A stretch of DNA of 64,000 bases from positions 124,001 to 188,000 of the forward strand of contig JACRNC010000011.1 in assembly GCA_016219375.1 (NCBI GenBank), in the 5' to 3' direction. The position numbers and the translations under genes are program-made. This document shows, piece after piece, positions 1-9,203 of this stretch (its first letter is position 1; each line of letters opens with the position of its first letter). The notes beneath the pieces are model-generated. The model worked only from the letters and a program-made list of their open reading frames with translations, did no database searches and was not told the DNA's origin. This DNA is from Burkholderiales bacterium (GTDB lineage Bacteria; Pseudomonadota; Gammaproteobacteria; Burkholderiales; Burkholderiaceae_C).

Positions 1-136
1 GCACGTCGGCCAGCGAGGCTCGGCCGGCGTCGTCGGCCCAGCCCCAGAGCTGCTGCACGCGCTGCGGCGCCGCGCTGGCCGGCAGACCGGCCAGCAGGCC
101 GATCAGCAGCAAAAGGCGGGAGAGGGCAGCGAGCAT
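1..136 (-). CDS. N-terminal fragment of an exported protein (signal peptide MLAALSRLLLLIGLLAGLPASAAPQ...), truncated by window edge
   Basis: Reverse complement translates from ATG at 136 to MLAALSRLLLLIGLLAGLPASAAPQRVQQLWGWADDAGRASLADV with typical signal peptide. Confidence 0.6.
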   Translation of the reverse strand, partial: MLAALSRLLLLIGLLAGLPASAAPQRVQQLWGWADDAGRASLADV

Positions 137-349
137 GCGGGGCGTGGGAGTCGGCGCGAGTCAGCGTCAGCCAGCTTCAGTGTGTGGGGGCGGCTCGTTC
201 AACCGCTGCACGGGCGCGCGGCCTGCGTCGCAGCACCGGGTGCACCGGACGTTCATCGGGCAGGCAGCGGGGATTATCCCGATGTGTGTCGATTTGTGAC
301 GATTGCGCCGGCCGCGCGGGGACGGGCTTGCGTGCTAAAGTCCTGCCCC

Positions 350-424
350 ATGCGTTTGGCCTGCTTTTTCTTCGGCTATTTCTGGTTCTCGCACCGCCCC
401 GGCGGAGGAGAGGCCAGCCTGTAA
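350..424 (+). CDS. Candidate aromatic amino acid leader peptide MRLACFFFGYFWFSHRPGGGEASL (24 aa)
   Basis: Short ATG ORF with FFFGYFWF run, followed 35 nt later by an intrinsic terminator and then aroG. Confidence 0.75.
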   Translation: MRLACFFFGYFWFSHRPGGGEASL

Positions 425-458
425 GCCCAAAGCGAGCAGCGCAGACCGAATCCCCAAA

Positions 459-490
459 CCGCCGGGCTCCTCGCCCGGCGGTTTTTTTTT
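459..490 (+). terminator. Intrinsic terminator (candidate attenuator) upstream of aroG
   Basis: CCGCCGGGC-TCCTC-GCCCGGCGG perfect 9-bp stem followed by T9. Confidence 0.9.
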
Positions 491-578
491 CGGCCCGTCA
501 CTTTTCATCCCGCAGCACGCGATCGCCGCCGCCACGAGCCGCAGCCGTCGCCCTTTGTCCCACAGGAGAGCCGCCGCA

Positions 579-1694
579 ATGAACACCGCCACCAGCGCCG
601 CAGAAGGCTGGATCGCCCCCGGCGACAAGACCTCGCGCACCGACGACGAGCGCATCAGGAACGTCACCCCGCTGCCGCCGCCCGAGCACCTCATCCGCTT
701 CTTCCCCATCCGCGGCACGCCGGTGGAGCAGCTGGTGGACGACACGAGGGAGCGCATCCGCCGCATCCTGCGCGGCCAGGACGACCGGCTGCTGGTGGTC
801 ATCGGCCCGTGCTCCATCCATGACCCGGCCGCAGCCCTGGAATACGCCAAGCGCCTGAAAGCCCAGCGCGAGGCCTACAAGGACACGCTGGAAGTGGTCA
901 TGCGCGTGTACTTCGAGAAGCCGCGCACCACGGTGGGCTGGAAGGGCCTGATCAACGACCCGTATCTGGACGGCAGCTTCCGCATCGACGAGGGCCTGCG
1001 CATGGCCCGCCAGCTGCTGCTGGAGATCAACCGCCTGGGCGTGCCCGCGGGCAGCGAGTTCCTGGACGTGATCAGCCCGCAGTACATCGGCGACCTGATC
1101 TCCTGGGGCGCGATCGGCGCGCGCACCACCGAAAGCCAGGTGCACCGCGAGCTGGCCTCGGGCCTGTCGGCTCCCATCGGCTTCAAGAACGGCACCGACG
1201 GCAACATCCGCATCGCCACCGACGCCATCCAGGCCGCGGCCCGCCCGCACCACTTCCTGTCGGTGCACAAGAACGGCCAGGTGGCCATCGTCGAGACGGC
1301 CGGCAACCCCGACTGCCACGTCATCCTGCGCGGCGGCAAGGCGCCCAACTACGACGCCGCCAGCGTGGAGGCCGCCTGCAAGGACCTGGAAGCGGCCAAG
1401 CTGCCGGCCAGCCTGATGGTGGACTGCTCGCATGCCAACTCGTCCAAGCAGCACCAGCGCCAGCTCGACGTGGCGCGCGACATCGCCGACCAGCTGGCCA
1501 GCGGCTCACGGCGGGTCTTCGGTGTGATGGTCGAGAGCCACCTGTGCGCCGGCGCGCAGAAGTTCAGCCCCGGCCAGGACGACCCGTCCAAGCTGGCCTA
1601 CGGCCAGAGCATCACCGATGCCTGCCTGGGCTGGGACGACTCGGCCGAGGTGCTGCGGCTGCTGTCGCAGGCGGTGGCCAAGCGCCGCGGCTGA
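579..1694 (+). CDS. aroG: 3-deoxy-7-phosphoheptulonate synthase (class I DAHP synthase)
   Basis: Family motifs VVIGPCSIHDPAAALEYAKRL, RVYFEKPRTTVGWKGLINDP, MVDCSHANSSK; RBS AGGAG upstream of ATG 579. Confidence 0.95.
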   Translation: MNTATSAAEGWIAPGDKTSRTDDERIRNVTPLPPPEHLIRFFPIRGTPVEQLVDDTRERIRRILRGQDDRLLVVIGPCSIHDPAAALEYAKRLKAQREAYKDTLEVVMRVYFEKPRTTVGWKGLINDPYLDGSFRIDEGLRMARQLLLEINRLGVPAGSEFLDVISPQYIGDLISWGAIGARTTESQVHRELASGLSAPIGFKNGTDGNIRIATDAIQAAARPHHFLSVHKNGQVAIVETAGNPDCHVILRGGKAPNYDAASVEAACKDLEAAKLPASLMVDCSHANSSKQHQRQLDVARDIADQLASGSRRVFGVMVESHLCAGAQKFSPGQDDPSKLAYGQSITDACLGWDDSAEVLRLLSQAVAKRRG

Positions 1695-1714
1695 GCGGCC
1701 TCGTGCCAACCAGA

Positions 1715-1739
1715 AGGGCCGTTTCGCGCGGCCCTTTTT
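1715..1739 (+). terminator. Intrinsic terminator downstream of aroG
   Basis: AGGGCCG-tttcgcg-CGGCCCTTTTT. Confidence 0.8.
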
Positions 1740-1758
1740 CATGGCGTGATGGCGGCGT

Positions 1759-2718
1759 TCACTTGAGCCAGCCCTTGCGCCGGAAGTACCACAGCGGCGT
1801 GATGGCCGACATGATCATCAGCAGGACGGCGAACGGGTAGCCGAAGTGCCAGTTCAGCTCGGGCATGGCGTTGAAGTTCATGCCGTAGACGCTGGCGATC
1901 AGCGTGGGCGGCAGGAAGGCCACCGAGGCCACCGAGAAGATCTTGATGATCTTGTTCTGGTTGATGTTGATGAAGCCGACGGTGGCATCCATCAGGAAGT
2001 TGATCTTGTCGAAGAGGAAGGCCGTGTGCGAGTCGAGCGAGTCGATGTCGCGCAGGATCTGGCGGGCCTCCTCGAACTGATCGGCGTTGAGCATGCGCGC
2101 GCGCATCATGAAGCTCACCGCCCGGCGGGTGTCCATCACGTTGCGCCGGATGCGGCCGTTGACGTCCTCCTGGCGGGCGATGGCAGCCAGCGCGTCGCCT
2201 GCGGCGGCATCGTCCACCTCGGACTTCAGCACGCGGGCGGAGACCTTCTCCAGCTCGTCGTAGATGCCCTCCAGCGTGTCGGCGGAGTACTCCGCGTCGG
2301 CGTCGTAGAGCTTGAGCAGCACATCCTTGGCGTCCTCGATCAGGGCCGGGATGCGCCGCGCGCGCATGCGCAGCAGGCGAAAGACCGGCAGGTCCTCGCG
2401 GTGGATGGAGAACAGCACGTTGTCGTGCAGGATGAAGGCCACGCGCACGTTGCGCGGGGTGTCGGCATCGTCGATGAGGAAGTCGGTGCGGATGTGGATC
2501 GCGCCGTCCTCTTCATAGAAGCGGGCGGACTCCTCCAGGTCGTCGTCGACGATGTTGTCGGGGATGACCAGGCCGAAGCGGCCGGCGATCCAGCCCTTCT
2601 CGGTGGGCGTGGGCGCCTCCAGGTCGACCCAGACGGGGGCGACGGGCGAGAGGTCGTCGGGGCTGTTGATCTCTTCCTGGATCAGCCGGCCGCTGGCCAG
2701 CGTGAAGACGTTCAGCAT
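1759..2718 (-). CDS. corA: CorA family magnesium/cobalt transporter
   Basis: C-terminal YGMNF motif with two TM segments; CorA N-terminal domain pattern. Confidence 0.93.
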   Translation of the reverse strand: MLNVFTLASGRLIQEEINSPDDLSPVAPVWVDLEAPTPTEKGWIAGRFGLVIPDNIVDDDLEESARFYEEDGAIHIRTDFLIDDADTPRNVRVAFILHDNVLFSIHREDLPVFRLLRMRARRIPALIEDAKDVLLKLYDADAEYSADTLEGIYDELEKVSARVLKSEVDDAAAGDALAAIARQEDVNGRIRRNVMDTRRAVSFMMRARMLNADQFEEARQILRDIDSLDSHTAFLFDKINFLMDATVGFININQNKIIKIFSVASVAFLPPTLIASVYGMNFNAMPELNWHFGYPFAVLLMIMSAITPLWYFRRKGWLK

Positions 2719-3246
2719 GCGGGCTCCTACGGCTGGCGCTGCTGTGCGCGCCTGGCCGGTCTCCGGGCGGGCGCTGTGCGTCGCGGGCCGGTGGGGCCGG
2801 GGCACAGCGCCGGTGGGCGTTCAGGGGGCAAGAGGGGGTGGGCACCGTCTCGCTCCTGTCGGCATTCGCGGCGCACGGCGCTGGGGCCGGTGCGGCACGA
2901 GGGCTCGTCAGCGCCGCGTGGCGTGACGGGGAGCGGACGGCGCCCGAGGATGGGCACTGTCCATAGGAGGTCTCCGCTGTGGGGAAGCCGGCGATTATCG
3001 CAGTGCAGCGTCGGGCTTGGGGTGGTCGATGGACCGGGTTGGATGCCCATGCAGCGTGGGCGTGATGCGGTTTGCGGGCGCGGGTGGCTGGCTTGAGGGC
3101 CGGCTTGACGGGCGGCTTGCGGCGGGCCTGCAGCGGGCCTGCAGCGGGCCGTTGGGGCGACGTGATGCGCCTTGTTCCCTGTGCCCCGCGCGGCGTGCGG
3201 CGTCCCCCGTGCGGCCAGCCTCGCCGGGCTTTGCCGCCAAAGCGGC

Positions 3247-3828
3247 TCAGCGCGCCATGTCGGGCCCGGGCCGGCGCGGCGGCGGGACGTCGTCGGCCGG
3301 CGTCTGCATGTCGGGCGGCACACCTTCGGGCGTGGCCATGCCGGGGGCGGGCGTCGTGCCGCCCAGCGAGGGCGGCGGTGGCAGGCTGCCGGTGTTGGGC
3401 GCAGGCAGCGTGGGGGCGGCCAGCGTGGCGGCGGGCGGGCCGCCGGCCGGGCCGATGTCGGCGCCGCGGCTGCTGACGGCCTGCAGCACGAGCCGGCCGT
3501 CCACGCGCGCACCCACGCGGAAGGGCCGCGCCGGCTGGCCGTCCACCGCGATCAGCGCCACGCCTGCGCCGGCCGATCCGGCCGACCCGGCCCGGGGCGC
3601 GATCACGCCGACGAGCTGGAAGCGGCTGGCCAGCTGCGGCTCCGCGGCGACGGCCGTGGGCGCGGCGGGAAAGAGCTTGAGCACGTCGCCGCGCACGGCA
3701 TGGTCCATCGACACCGGCAGGGCCTGGGGCGGCACGGGCAGCGGATGGGCCAGCAGGCGCAGCGCCCAGAAGGCGAGGCTCGCGGCCACCACGGCCCAGG
3801 CCAGGAAGGCGGCGAGGCGTGCATTCAT
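3247..3828 (-). CDS. gspC: Type II secretion system protein C-like (short, no PDZ domain), divergent from gspG
   Basis: N-terminal TM, FQLVGVIAP...ALIAVDGQPARPFRVGARVDGRLVLQAV GspC homology-region pattern; next to gsp cluster. Confidence 0.75.
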   Translation of the reverse strand: MNARLAAFLAWAVVAASLAFWALRLLAHPLPVPPQALPVSMDHAVRGDVLKLFPAAPTAVAAEPQLASRFQLVGVIAPRAGSAGSAGAGVALIAVDGQPARPFRVGARVDGRLVLQAVSSRGADIGPAGGPPAATLAAPTLPAPNTGSLPPPPSLGGTTPAPGMATPEGVPPDMQTPADDVPPPRRPGPDMAR

Positions 3829-4008
3829 GGCGGCTGATTATGATGGAGCGATACCTGCCGGCGCTGCCGTAAACACCCAGGTGGAGCGGCTGCTGTTTCG
3901 GCTTCAATGCGGCTCCCGCGGCGGGCGTGCCGATCGCCTCTGCCGGGCCGCCGCCGCAGGCCGGCCCTTGCCCCTGCCCCCCGCGCCGTTTCAATCAAGG
4001 GATATCCG

Positions 4009-4452
4009 ATGCTCCGTGCTGCAACCCTGCGCCGCGCTGCCCGCCATGGCCGCGGCTTCACGCTGATCGAGCTGATGGTGGTGCTGGTCATCATCGGCCT
4101 GCTGGCCGCGCTGATCGTGCCCAACGTGCTCAACCGCGCCGAGGAAGCGCGCGTGACCGCCGCGCGCACCGACATCAACAACCTGATGCAGGCGCTCAAG
4201 CTCTACCGCCTGGACAACCTGCGCTATCCCACCGCGCAGCAGGGGCTGGATGCGCTGCGCAGCAAGCCCACTGCGCCGCCGGTGCCGCCGAACTGGAAGC
4301 CTTATGTCGAGAAGCTGCCCAACGACCCGTGGGGCAACCCGTACCAGTACGTCAATCCCGGCGTGAAGGGCGAGATCGACATCTTCAGCTTCGGCGCCGA
4401 CGGCAAGGCCGGCGGCGAGGGCAACGACGCCGACATCGGCTCGTGGCAGTGA
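4009..4452 (+). CDS. gspG: Type II secretion major pseudopilin GspG
   Basis: Prepilin site GRGFTLIELMVVLVIIGLLAALIVPNV and GspG C-terminal NPYQYVNPG... Confidence 0.97.
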   Translation: MLRAATLRRAARHGRGFTLIELMVVLVIIGLLAALIVPNVLNRAEEARVTAARTDINNLMQALKLYRLDNLRYPTAQQGLDALRSKPTAPPVPPNWKPYVEKLPNDPWGNPYQYVNPGVKGEIDIFSFGADGKAGGEGNDADIGSWQ

Positions 4453-4479
4453 CGGCCTGAGGGCTGCGGGCGGAGCCCG

Positions 4480-4962
4480 ATGCGACGCGCGCGCGGCTTC
4501 ACGCTGATCGAGCTGCTGATCGTGGTGGCGCTGATCGCCGTGGCCAGCTCGGTGGTCACGCTGGCGCTGCGCGACCCGGCGGCCACGCAGCTGGAGCGCG
4601 AGGCGGTGCGCCTGGCCTCGCTGCTCGAATCCGCCCGCGCCGAGTCGCGCGCCCTGGGCCTGCCGGTGACCTGGCTGCCGCGGCCGTCGATGCAGGGCGG
4701 GCAGCGGCGCGACTTCAGCTTCGAGGGCCTGCCCGCGCGCATCAGCCCGCCCACGCGCTGGCTGCAGCCCGATGTGCATGCCGAGGTGGTCGGCGCCACG
4801 CCGGCGCGGCCGGGGCTGCAGCTGGGCCCGGAGCCTTGGATCGGCGCGCAGCGCATCGTGCTGCGGCTGGAGGGCCAGCAGGTGGTGCTGGCCACCGACG
4901 GGCTGGGGCCGTTCGAGATCGAGACCGCCGCAGCCGGCGAGGGAGCGGCCGATGGCTCCTGA
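4480..4962 (+). CDS. gspH: Type II secretion pseudopilin GspH
   Basis: ARGFTLIELLIVVALIAVASS prepilin motif, position in cluster. Confidence 0.9.
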   Translation: MRRARGFTLIELLIVVALIAVASSVVTLALRDPAATQLEREAVRLASLLESARAESRALGLPVTWLPRPSMQGGQRRDFSFEGLPARISPPTRWLQPDVHAEVVGATPARPGLQLGPEPWIGAQRIVLRLEGQQVVLATDGLGPFEIETAAAGEGAADGS

Positions 4963-5422
4963 CGCTTTCGCTGCCCGCGCTCATCGCGGTCCCTGCGCTC
5001 CTCTTGCCCGTGTCGGCCGGGCGCAGCGCATCGCGGCCCGTTGCCGCCCGGCCCGCGCCGCGGGGGCCGCAGCCCGCGGCCTGACGCTGATCGAGGTGCT
5101 GGTGGCGCTGGCCATCGTCGCCGTGACGCTGGCCGCCGGCATCAAGGCGGCCGGCGCGCTGACCGATAACGCCCGCCGGCTGCAGGACGTGACCGTGGCG
5201 CAGTGGTGCGCCGACAACCAGCTCACCGCGCTGCGCCTGAGCCGGCAGTTCCCCGGCGTGGGCGAGAGCCGCTATGCCTGCGAGCAGCTCGGCCGCGCAC
5301 TCGACGGCAAGCTGGTGGTGCGGCCCACGCCCAACCCCAACTTCCGCCGCGTCGATGCCGAGGTGTGGGACGAATCCGGCCGAATGGTGCTGCGGCTGTC
5401 CACCGTGTTGCCGAGGTTCTGA
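4952..5422 (+). CDS. gspI: Type II secretion pseudopilin GspI
   Basis: RGLTLIEVLVALAIVAVTLAAGIKA prepilin motif; overlaps gspH end. Confidence 0.88.
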   Translation: MAPDAFAARAHRGPCAPLARVGRAQRIAARCRPARAAGAAARGLTLIEVLVALAIVAVTLAAGIKAAGALTDNARRLQDVTVAQWCADNQLTALRLSRQFPGVGESRYACEQLGRALDGKLVVRPTPNPNFRRVDAEVWDESGRMVLRLSTVLPRF

Positions 5423-6091
5423 ATGGCCCGCCGCGCATCGCAGGGCTTCACGCTGGTCGAGGTGCTGGTCGCCCTGCTCATCCTGGCCGTGATGGCCGGC
5501 ATGGCCTGGCAGGGCCTGGACGGCATGACCCGCTCGCGCGACGTGGCCCAGGCGCGGCTGACGGCCACGCTGCGGCTGCAATCCGTGATGGCGCAATGGG
5601 AGGCCGACCTGGCCGCGGTGCGCGACACCGGCGTCGTGCCCGGGCTGCAATACGACGGCGCCACGCTGCGGCTGACGCGGCGCGTCAATGGCGGCGTGCA
5701 GCTCGTCGCCTGGTCGCTGCGCCCCGGCGGCAATGGCGCTGGCACATGGCAGCGCTGGGCCGGCCCGGTGACCACGCGGCTGGACGACCTGCGCGAAGCC
5801 TGGCTGCGCTCGCAGCAGCTGCTGGGCAACGAAGCCGGGCAGCTCGTCGCGCAGCGGGGCGTGGCCGGCTGGCAGCTCTACTGCTGGCGCAGCGGGGCCT
5901 GGTCCAACTGCCAGTCCAGCGGCGACGTGGCCACCGCCGGCGTCGCCACCCTGCCCGGGGCCGTGCCGTCGCTGTCCACGCGCCAGCTGCTGCCCGGCGG
6001 CGTGCGCCTGGTGCTGACCTTTGCCGAGGGCAGCGGCGTGGCCGGGGGCCTCACGCGCGACGTGGTGCTGGCGCCGCAGTTCGTGCAATGA
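5423..6091 (+). CDS. gspJ: Type II secretion pseudopilin GspJ
   Basis: QGFTLVEVLVALLILAVMAGMAWQGLDGM motif; position in cluster. Confidence 0.92.
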   Translation: MARRASQGFTLVEVLVALLILAVMAGMAWQGLDGMTRSRDVAQARLTATLRLQSVMAQWEADLAAVRDTGVVPGLQYDGATLRLTRRVNGGVQLVAWSLRPGGNGAGTWQRWAGPVTTRLDDLREAWLRSQQLLGNEAGQLVAQRGVAGWQLYCWRSGAWSNCQSSGDVATAGVATLPGAVPSLSTRQLLPGGVRLVLTFAEGSGVAGGLTRDVVLAPQFVQ

Positions 6092-7239
6092 AGTTCGCAG
6101 CCAAACCATCGATGAGCCCGCCGAGCGCCCATGCCGCAATGACGACGCCTGCAGCCGCGCACCCCCGCGCTGGCCGGCTGGCGGCGGGGTGTGCTGCACC
6201 TGCTTCTCGGGCCCGCCTGGCCATTCGGCGCGGGCCGGGCGCGCGGCCCCGCCAGCGCGGCGCCGCGCTGCTGACCGCGATGGTCATCGTCACGCTGGTG
6301 GCCACGATGGCCGCCACCATGCTCTGGCAGCAGTGGCGCGCGGTGCAGGTGGAGTCGGCCGAGCGCGGCCGCGCGCAGGCCTACTGGATCCTCACCGGCG
6401 CGCTGGACTGGGCGCGGCTGATCCTGCGCGAGGACGTGCGCAGCGGCCAGCCCGTCACCCACCTGGGCGAGCCCTGGGCCACGCCGCTGGCCGAGGCCCG
6501 GCTGTCGAGCTTCCTGGCCGTGGACCGCGAGCACACCGAGGACGCGCCCGAGGCCTTCCTCTCCGGCTCGATGACCGACCTGCAGTCGCGCTACAACCTG
6601 CGCAACCTGGTGGCCGACGGCAAGATCGTGCCGCAGGAGCTGGCTGCGCTGCGCCGGCTGTGCGAGGCGGCGGGCCTGGCCCCCGCGCTGGCCGACGGCC
6701 TGGCCGAGAACCTGCGCCAGGCCTGGGTGGCCGTCGAGCGCGCCACGCCCGAGGCCGCCGCTGCCGCCGCCAGCGCCGCCGCGGCCCAGGGCACCAGCGT
6801 CAGCCCGCTGCCCGACAACCCGCCGCTTGCACCCACCACGCTGGACGACCTGGTCTGGCTGGGGCTGGACGCGGCCTCGGTGGCGCGGCTCAAGCCCTAT
6901 GTGGTCATCCTGCCCGAGCCCACGCGCGTGAACATCAACACCGCGCCCAAGGAGGTGATCGCCGCGGTCATCGACGGGCTGGATCTCTCCAGCGCCGAGC
7001 GCCTGGTGCAGGCCCGCCAGCGCAGCCCGATGAGCTCGCCGTCGGACGCCGCGCCGCTGATGGGCCGCCCGGCGCTGGACGCGCTGGCGCTGGCGCGGGT
7101 GGATGTGGACTCGGCCTACTTCGAGGTGCGCGGCCGGCTGCGCTTCGAAGACCGGGTGGTGGAGCAGCGCTTTTTGGTCAAGCGCGTGGGGCAGGAGGTA
7201 ATTACCCTGCACCAGGAGCGCAGCGCCGGGGTCGAATAG
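6088..7239 (+). CDS. gspK: Type II secretion minor pseudopilin GspK
   Basis: QRGAALLTAMVIVTLVATMAATM, SSFLAVDREHTEDAPEAFLSGSMTDLQSRYNLRNL; 4-bp ATGA overlap with gspJ. Confidence 0.93.
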   Translation: MKFAAKPSMSPPSAHAAMTTPAAAHPRAGRLAAGCAAPASRARLAIRRGPGARPRQRGAALLTAMVIVTLVATMAATMLWQQWRAVQVESAERGRAQAYWILTGALDWARLILREDVRSGQPVTHLGEPWATPLAEARLSSFLAVDREHTEDAPEAFLSGSMTDLQSRYNLRNLVADGKIVPQELAALRRLCEAAGLAPALADGLAENLRQAWVAVERATPEAAAAAASAAAAQGTSVSPLPDNPPLAPTTLDDLVWLGLDAASVARLKPYVVILPEPTRVNINTAPKEVIAAVIDGLDLSSAERLVQARQRSPMSSPSDAAPLMGRPALDALALARVDVDSAYFEVRGRLRFEDRVVEQRFLVKRVGQEVITLHQERSAGVE

Positions 7240-7342
7240 CGGCGCGCGCGCCACACTGCCCCATGATCGGGCTTGCCCCGTCCGATGGCCGTCACGGGCC
7301 GCTTCCTAGAATGTCTCTTCACCATCGAGCCGCCCGGCCTGC

Positions 7343-8599
7343 ATGAGCATCCTGATCCTTCAACTGCCCCGGCGGCCGCGCCAGGCTGCTGCCGAGGCGG
7401 CCCCCGACGGCGACGAGGCGCCCAAGCCGGCGCGCCGCCTGGGCGACGAGCTGCTCTATGCGCTGACGCACGACGGCGTCACGCTGGCCCGCCAGGGCAG
7501 CGCCATGCCCGACCTGCTGCCCCAGGCCGACGCCGTGGTCGCCGTGCTGCCGGCCGAGGACCTCAGCTGGCACCGCATCACCCTGCCCAAGGCACCGGCC
7601 GCGCGCATGCGTGCCGCGCTGGTCGGCCTGCTGGAAGACGCACTGCTCGACGAGGCCGACCGCGTGCACCTGGCCGTGGCCCCGCTGTCCAAGGCCGGCG
7701 AGCCGACCTGGGTGGCCGCCTGCGACCGCGAGTGGCTGCGGGCCCAGCTCGCGCCGCTGGAGAAAGCCGGCGTGCGCGTGGACCGCGTGGCCCCGGCCGT
7801 GTGGCCCGACGACCCGCCCGCCGGCTACTTCAGCGAGCTGCCCACCGAGGAGGGCGAGGCCACGGCGATGGCCCTGACCTGGTCCAGCGGCGCCGGCGTG
7901 GCCAGCTGGCCGGTGCGCGGCAGCCTGGCCCGCGGCCTGCTGCCCGAGCCGCTGCCCGAAGGCACGCGGCTCTTCGCCACGCCCGCGGTCGCGGCGCCGG
8001 CCGAACGCTGGATCGGCGCGCCCGTCACGGTGCAGTCGCCCGCCGAGCACCTGCTGCAGGCCTCGCGCTCGCTGTGGAACCTGCGCCAGTTCGACCTGGC
8101 GCCCAGCAGCCGCGGCCTGAGCGCGGTCAGCGAGGCCTGGCGCAAGTTCCGCACCCCGGCCTGGCGGCCGGTGCGCCTGGCGCTGATGGCCATCGTCGCG
8201 GTGCACCTCGTCGGCCTCAATCTGGCCGCCTGGGAGCAGCGCCGCCAGCTCTCGGCCCGGCGCGCGCAGATGAACGACCTGCTGCTGCAGGCCCACCCGG
8301 ACATCGGCCCGGTGATCGACGCGCCCACGCAGCTCCGCCGCGCCAACGAAGCCCTGCGCGCCCAGGCCGGCCAGCCCGGCCCGGCCGATCTGGAGCCGCT
8401 GCTGCAGCTGGCGGCCAGCGCCTGGCCGATGCAGCGCACGCTGCAGACGCTGCAGTACGACGGTACCGCTTTAAGCCTGCTGGCCGAGGGCTGGAGCCCG
8501 ATGGAGATCGAGCAGTTCCGCACCGCGCTGGAGGCCAGCGGCGCGCAGGTGCTCGTTGAGGGCAGCCGCATCACCCTCAGCCCGCGCAAGCGCACCTGA
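7343..8599 (+). CDS. gspL: Type II secretion system protein GspL
   Basis: Actin-like cytoplasmic domain pattern plus single TM; cluster position. Confidence 0.9.
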   Translation: MSILILQLPRRPRQAAAEAAPDGDEAPKPARRLGDELLYALTHDGVTLARQGSAMPDLLPQADAVVAVLPAEDLSWHRITLPKAPAARMRAALVGLLEDALLDEADRVHLAVAPLSKAGEPTWVAACDREWLRAQLAPLEKAGVRVDRVAPAVWPDDPPAGYFSELPTEEGEATAMALTWSSGAGVASWPVRGSLARGLLPEPLPEGTRLFATPAVAAPAERWIGAPVTVQSPAEHLLQASRSLWNLRQFDLAPSSRGLSAVSEAWRKFRTPAWRPVRLALMAIVAVHLVGLNLAAWEQRRQLSARRAQMNDLLLQAHPDIGPVIDAPTQLRRANEALRAQAGQPGPADLEPLLQLAASAWPMQRTLQTLQYDGTALSLLAEGWSPMEIEQFRTALEASGAQVLVEGSRITLSPRKRT

Positions 8600-8624
8600 G
8601 ACCACACAGGGACATGAGCCGCAC

Positions 8625-9203
8625 ATGACCGCCGCACCGCAAGCAAGCCCGCCTTACGACGGCCCGGCCTGGCTGCAGCCGCTGCATGCGCGCTGGCAGA
8701 CCCTGGCGCCGCGCGAGCGCCGCATGGTGACCCTCGCCGCCTGGGCCGTGGGCGCGGTGCTGCTGTGGCTGATCGCCGTGGCCCCGGCGCTGCGCACGCT
8801 GGCCGCCGCGCCCACCGAGCGGGCCCGGCTCGACGCCCAGCTCGACGAGATGCGCACGCTGGCCGGCGAGGCCGCCGCCCTGCGCGCCGCGCCGCAGATC
8901 GCCCCGGCCCAGGCCGATGCCGCGCTGCGTGCAGCCACCGAGCGCCTGGGCCCCACCGCCCGGCTGGAGCCGCAGGCCGACCGCATGGTGCTGCGCTTCT
9001 CCGGTGTCAGCGGCCCGGCCTTTGCCGCCTGGCTGACCGAAGTGCGCGCCGGCGCCCGCGCCCGCGTGCTGCAGGCCGAGCTGCTGCAGGAGGCGGCGGC
9101 CGGTGCGACCGCTGCGCCGGCCGCCGCCGCCTCCGCCCCGGGCGCGGCGCCGGCCGTCACCTACACCGGCACTGTGGCCCTGGCGCTCGGAGGCGGTCGA
9201 TGA
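8625..9203 (+). CDS. gspM: Type II secretion system protein GspM
   Basis: WQTLAPRERRMVTLAAWAVGAVLLWLIAVAPAL GspM pattern; cluster position. Confidence 0.9.
   Translation: MTAAPQASPPYDGPAWLQPLHARWQTLAPRERRMVTLAAWAVGAVLLWLIAVAPALRTLAAAPTERARLDAQLDEMRTLAGEAAALRAAPQIAPAQADAALRAATERLGPTARLEPQADRMVLRFSGVSGPAFAAWLTEVRAGARARVLQAELLQEAAAGATAAPAAAASAPGAAPAVTYTGTVALALGGGR

Noticed and set aside
7240-7342. Internal promoter before gspL (TAGAAT at 7307)
   Set aside because: The -10-like hexamer lacks a suitably spaced -35; left uncalled.
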